From: Rhodocyclales bacterium
Lineage (GTDB): Bacteria > Pseudomonadota > Gammaproteobacteria > Burkholderiales > Rhodocyclaceae
Direction of reading: 5' to 3'
Assembly: GCA_016215645.1 (NCBI GenBank)
Contig: JACRIX010000052.1
Span: forward strand, 38,181 to 102,180
DNA: 64,000 nucleotides
The position numbers and the translations under genes are program-made. Under the pieces are notes generated by a model. That model was not told where the DNA came from, searched no databases, and was given only the letters and a program-made list of their open reading frames with translations. Of this stretch, positions 61,309 through 64,000 are shown piece by piece; the first letter of the stretch is position 1; each line of letters starts with the position of its first letter.

Positions 61309-61336
61309 GAGCCGTCACCCCTGCGGGCAACGGCTC
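61309..61336 (-). terminator. Hairpin between the EamA gene and the convergent small gene
   Basis: GAGCCGT (61309-61315) pairs with ACGGCTC (61330-61336); the interior can add a few GC pairs (CCC with GGG). On the minus strand it is followed by TTTCATTTTC, making a probable terminator for the small secreted-protein gene; for the plus strand no T-run follows. Confidence 0.6.
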
Positions 61337-61358
61337 CGGGTTTGCAAGCCTGAAATGC

Positions 61359-61499
61359 TCAGTCGATGGCCAGCGAGGTCGTCGGCTTCTTCGGCGTCGA
61401 TTGCTTGCCGTCGTCCTTGGCCTTGTCGCCGGGGCAGGCCCAGGCGGATGTGGCCGCCAGCGCGAACATGAGCGCGAGAATGCGTGCGACGAATTTCAT
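61359..61499 (-). CDS. 46-residue secreted protein with a perfect Shine-Dalgarno
   Basis: ATG 61499 to TGA 61359. Residues 1-21 form a Sec signal (MKFVARILALMFALAATSAW then A), with cleavage likely at AWA and Cys following; the mature part CPGDKAKDDGKQSTPKKPT is a 25-residue hydrophilic Lys/Asp/Thr-rich peptide with one cysteine. The cysteine context (AWAC) is not a good lipobox. The gene is preceded by AAGGAGGTGATCC, complementary to 13 bases of the 16S 3' end with ideal spacing, and followed by a terminator. It is therefore likely translated strongly. I know no family for it. Confidence 0.7.
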   Translation of the reverse strand: MKFVARILALMFALAATSAWACPGDKAKDDGKQSTPKKPTTSLAID

Positions 61500-61788
61500 G
61501 GATCACCTCCTTCGGTTGGCTGCGGAACTTGAAATCTAAACCTCTGGCGACACAATTTCAAGCCTGCCGACCCGTTGAGAACATGCCCTGGCCGGTGATC
61601 TTGCGTCTTAGCCCCGGAGGCCACGCCTTCGTCATCCGTACGCGCAGGGAGGCTGGCCTTGGTCAGCCCGCATCACCGCTCGGGATGCTGTCGAGGAGGG
61701 CCTTGCCATAGCCAAGGGCTTCGAGTGCCCGCAGCATCATCCATGCGCCGGCCTTCTTGCTGTCGGGGGGCTCCTGGTGTCGCCGGCC

Positions 61789-63384
61789 TCAGGCCGCCGC
61801 GGCCGCTTGTCCGGCCAGCCGACCGCTGAGGATGCAGCCGCCGAGGAAGCTGCCTTCCAGTGCGCGCAAGCCGTGCATGCCGCCGCCGCCGAAGCCGGCA
61901 GCTTCGCCGGCCGCGTAAAGCCCCGCAATCGGCTCGCCGGCAGCGTCGAGGACGCGGCATTGCAGGTCGGTCTGGATTCCGCCCAGGCTCTTGCGGCTGA
62001 TGATGAACTCGCGGATCGCCAGCAGCGGCCCGGCCTTCGGGTCGAGGATTTTCTGGAACTTGCAGGTGCGCAGGCGGTCGCCCTTCCAGTGGCGCACATA
62101 GGCGATGCGGCGCAACTGTTCGTCATTGTGGAAGGTCTGGCCACGATCGATCTGGGCGTCGTAGGCTTCCGCCGCGCTGCGTACTTCGTCAAGGATCACG
62201 GCGTCGTCGCCCTGCAAGGCGTTCATCTTCGCCACCAGTGCGGGCAGGTCGCGCCCGGTGACCACATCCTCGTAGCCATGTGTCAATTCATCGTAAAGCC
62301 ATTGGTTGCCCAACAGCAGGTCGCGCAGGAAGGCGAGCTTCTTCTTGTCGCGGATCGAGGGATTGTGCTCGGCACCCGAGACGGCAAGCTCCTTGATGGC
62401 GATGGCCTTGTTCATCAACTGCCAGGAATATTGCCGCTCGGTGGCGCAGACCCGGGCCACCAGATCGCGCGTGTCGAAGCCGGTGACCAGCGGCATCGGC
62501 CCGATGCGCCGGCCGCGCCAGTCGAGCCACAGTGCGGAGCGCGGCGGCACGATGGAAAGCCCGTGTCCGGGCTTGCGCGGCTTCGGGTGGCGAATGCCGG
62601 CGGCGTAGTTCCACATCTTGTCGAGATGGGTGAGGCTGCCGCCGGCGGCGCTGACGGCGTCATGCAGGCGACCGTCGGCATAGCGGTGCGAACCGTTGAG
62701 GATCACGGGCGGCGGCGATTTCCAGTCGCGATGCCAGTGCTGCCGCACGCGCTCGATATTGCCGTTGAAGCCGCCGGCGGCGGCGATGACGCTTCCTGCG
62801 CTCAGTTCGAAGGGCTTGCCGTCCGTTTCGCCGACGCCGCGGCAACCGGTGACCCGGCCATCGACGCTGACGAGTTCCTCGACGCGCTGGCCGAAGCGGA
62901 TCTCCAGGTTCGCCCGGCGCGGATGGCCTTCCAGCGCGGTGATCAGGCGCAGCGCCAGTTCGCGTCCGGTGCCCCAGACGATGTGGAAGCGCGGCACCGA
63001 GTTGCCGGGGGTGAACAAGCCACGCTCAACCCAGTGCGGCGCGGGCAGGAAGCCGACACCGCGGTCACGCAGCCAGCGTCCGACGTCATCGTGGCAGCGC
63101 TGGGTGTAGGCCTCGGCCCAGGCATTGGGCCAGCGGTCGGCGGGATCGAGTTCGCCGAAGGCGCGCCAGTCGGCCAGCGCCAGATCGGGCGTGTCGCGGA
63201 TTCCGGCGCGGCGCTGCTCGGGGGTGCCAACGAGGAAAATGCCGCCGAAGCTTTCCTTCGCCAGGCCGCCGAAGTTCTCCGCCGTGTCGCGGTCGAGCAT
63301 CAGCACCCGGCGATTGGCGTCAAGCAGTTCCAGCGCGGCACAGATGCCGGCAATGCCGCCGCCAATGACGATGACCTCGTTCAA
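61789..63384 (-). CDS. FAD-dependent dehydrogenase/fumarate-reductase-like flavoprotein
   Basis: 531 residues from TTG 63384, with AGGAGG seven bases upstream; the longer frame to 63492 lies in the intergenic region. VIVIGGGIAGICAALEL (4-20) is the FAD-binding Rossmann motif, and LYAAGEAAGFGGGGMHG with ALEGSFLGGCILSGRLAG closes the FAD domain as in 3-ketosteroid-dehydrogenase and fumarate-reductase relatives. No signal peptide is seen, so it is probably cytosolic. I recall it as the FAD-binding dehydrogenase group often paired with fatty-acid or steroid catabolism, but neighbours do not support one substrate. The 289 bases after it, to the small secreted gene, hold nothing I can identify. Confidence 0.85.
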   Translation of the reverse strand: MNEVIVIGGGIAGICAALELLDANRRVLMLDRDTAENFGGLAKESFGGIFLVGTPEQRRAGIRDTPDLALADWRAFGELDPADRWPNAWAEAYTQRCHDDVGRWLRDRGVGFLPAPHWVERGLFTPGNSVPRFHIVWGTGRELALRLITALEGHPRRANLEIRFGQRVEELVSVDGRVTGCRGVGETDGKPFELSAGSVIAAAGGFNGNIERVRQHWHRDWKSPPPVILNGSHRYADGRLHDAVSAAGGSLTHLDKMWNYAAGIRHPKPRKPGHGLSIVPPRSALWLDWRGRRIGPMPLVTGFDTRDLVARVCATERQYSWQLMNKAIAIKELAVSGAEHNPSIRDKKKLAFLRDLLLGNQWLYDELTHGYEDVVTGRDLPALVAKMNALQGDDAVILDEVRSAAEAYDAQIDRGQTFHNDEQLRRIAYVRHWKGDRLRTCKFQKILDPKAGPLLAIREFIISRKSLGGIQTDLQCRVLDAAGEPIAGLYAAGEAAGFGGGGMHGLRALEGSFLGGCILSGRLAGQAAAAA

Positions 63385-63604
63385 TTGGTCCCCTCCTGTT
63401 TCGCCGAGTTTAGCCGGAATTGCGGCATTGCTCGACTGCGGCCGGGCAAGCCCGGAATCTGCCCGGACGCCACGGTCAGGGACAACCTGCATGACCCTAG
63501 GTAATCGTCCGGATTGTTCGCCGATGTCGCGCCGAATATCTTGGTCGACGTGACGCGTTTGCGAGTCGTCGCCCTAGTTCAATCAGCCAAGGAGAAAGCA
63601 AATC

Positions 63605-64000
63605 ATGGGAAATTCCGTAGCAATTCATCCATCGATTGACGCCGGGATACTGCCGGCGCTGCCGGGGTTTTCCGGAGGCGTTCTGTATTGCAAGTGTCCG
63701 TCGGATCGCGTCGAGGTAACGATCAGCGCACAGACCGCGCACAACCATGCCTGTGGCTGCAGCAAGTGCTGGAAGCCCGAGGGAGCCTTGTTCTCGCAGG
63801 TTGCGGTGGTTGCGCGCGACAAGCTCAAGGTGACCGCCCATGAAGAGAAGCTGAAGGTTGTCGATCCCAATGCGGCGATCCAGCGCCACGCCTGCACGGG
63901 TTGCGGTGTGCATATGTACGGCCGCATCGAGAACAAGGCGCATCCGTTCTATGGCCTCGATTTCGTGCATACCGAGCTCTCGGGAGTGCGTGGCTGGTCG
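63605..64000 (+). CDS. gfa: S-(hydroxymethyl)glutathione synthase Gfa, cut by the window end
   Basis: The first 132 residues are present, about two thirds of the usual 190. GGAG lies 12 bases before the ATG. The zinc ligands are visible: CKC, ACGCSKC and CTGCG, and [32 protein letters not shown] match Gfa closely. Gfa speeds the addition of formaldehyde to glutathione, the first step of glutathione-dependent formaldehyde oxidation; the dehydrogenase (adhC) and fghA genes usually lie nearby and may follow beyond the window. The 220 bases upstream are the divergent promoter region with a CCGGGC/GCCCGG hairpin. Confidence 0.93.
   Translation, partial: MGNSVAIHPSIDAGILPALPGFSGGVLYCKCPSDRVEVTISAQTAHNHACGCSKCWKPEGALFSQVAVVARDKLKVTAHEEKLKVVDPNAAIQRHACTGCGVHMYGRIENKAHPFYGLDFVHTELSGVRGWS

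Noticed and set aside
61777..63504. 575-residue plus-strand ORF opposite the flavoprotein
   Set aside because: It is the antisense of a gene with clear FAD motifs and has no recognisable content of its own.

Overview
The window is a dense, high-GC chromosomal segment (about 60 to 65 percent GC by eye) of a betaproteobacterium. The gene set suggests the Rhodocyclales/Sterolibacteriaceae side (Sulfuritalea-like): ilvI-ilvH-ilvC-pssA-leuA, pepA-holC, queA-tgt-yajC-secDF and rpsP-rimM-trmD-rplS blocks, a soxYZAXB thiosulfate-oxidation cluster, cytochrome c', an NnrS-type protein and class-I glutathione-dependent formaldehyde detoxification (gfa). The taxonomic placement is an inference from synteny and protein character, not from a search.

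Layout. 1-2473: a minus-strand marR - MIP18/DUF59 - nnrS - (cut gene) operon, divergent from a DsrC/TusE-like gene that lacks the terminal cysteine. 2582-9639: htpG, a uracil/hypoxanthine-DNA glycosylase, a TPR-O-GlcNAc-transferase-like protein (minus) and glycogen phosphorylase. 9640-10960: a low-GC patch with a decayed transposase end and an orphan glycosyltransferase, the only clear accessory island. 11031-20543 (minus): FAH-family hydrolase, DEAD-box helicase, AsmA-like exported protein, MarR regulator with its own palindrome, then a MacAB-type efflux operon followed by a CYTH-CHAD protein and SixA. 20590-24717 (minus): soxYZAX, a hairpin plus T-run, then soxB. 24864-33865: kup, tRNA-Leu(CAA), a Crp/Fnr regulator, queA-tgt, yajC-secD-secF and a b561 cytochrome. 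33926-41578: cytochrome c', purB, GST, pepA-holC, lptFG. 41588-43480 (minus): an ECF-like sigma factor translationally coupled to a single-TM protein, a periplasmic LTPEE-type protein and an RDD membrane protein. 43602-49506: branched-chain amino acid genes interrupted by pssA and a tiny Leu/Arg-rich ORF before leuA. 49490-52818: DUF2069, WrbA, YihY, and a PilZ-like protein. 52986-55973: the rpsP operon, a 72-bp-period tandem repeat copying the rplS tail, and folE2. 56043-59086: the isoprenoid block xseB-ispA-dxs. 59269-64000: Rieske oxygenase, EamA transporter, a 46-residue secreted protein with a perfect Shine-Dalgarno, a flavin dehydrogenase, and gfa cut by the window end.

Most of the window is ordinary core chromosome. 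The pieces most worth a second look are the sigma/TM/periplasmic/RDD module with a CTG start, the adaptor protein with an inserted Spy-like helical domain, the terminator-like hairpin directly in front of the soxB ribosome binding site, the DsrC-like protein without its sulfur-carrying cysteine, the rplS-tail repeats, and the two small ORFs (47770 and 61359).
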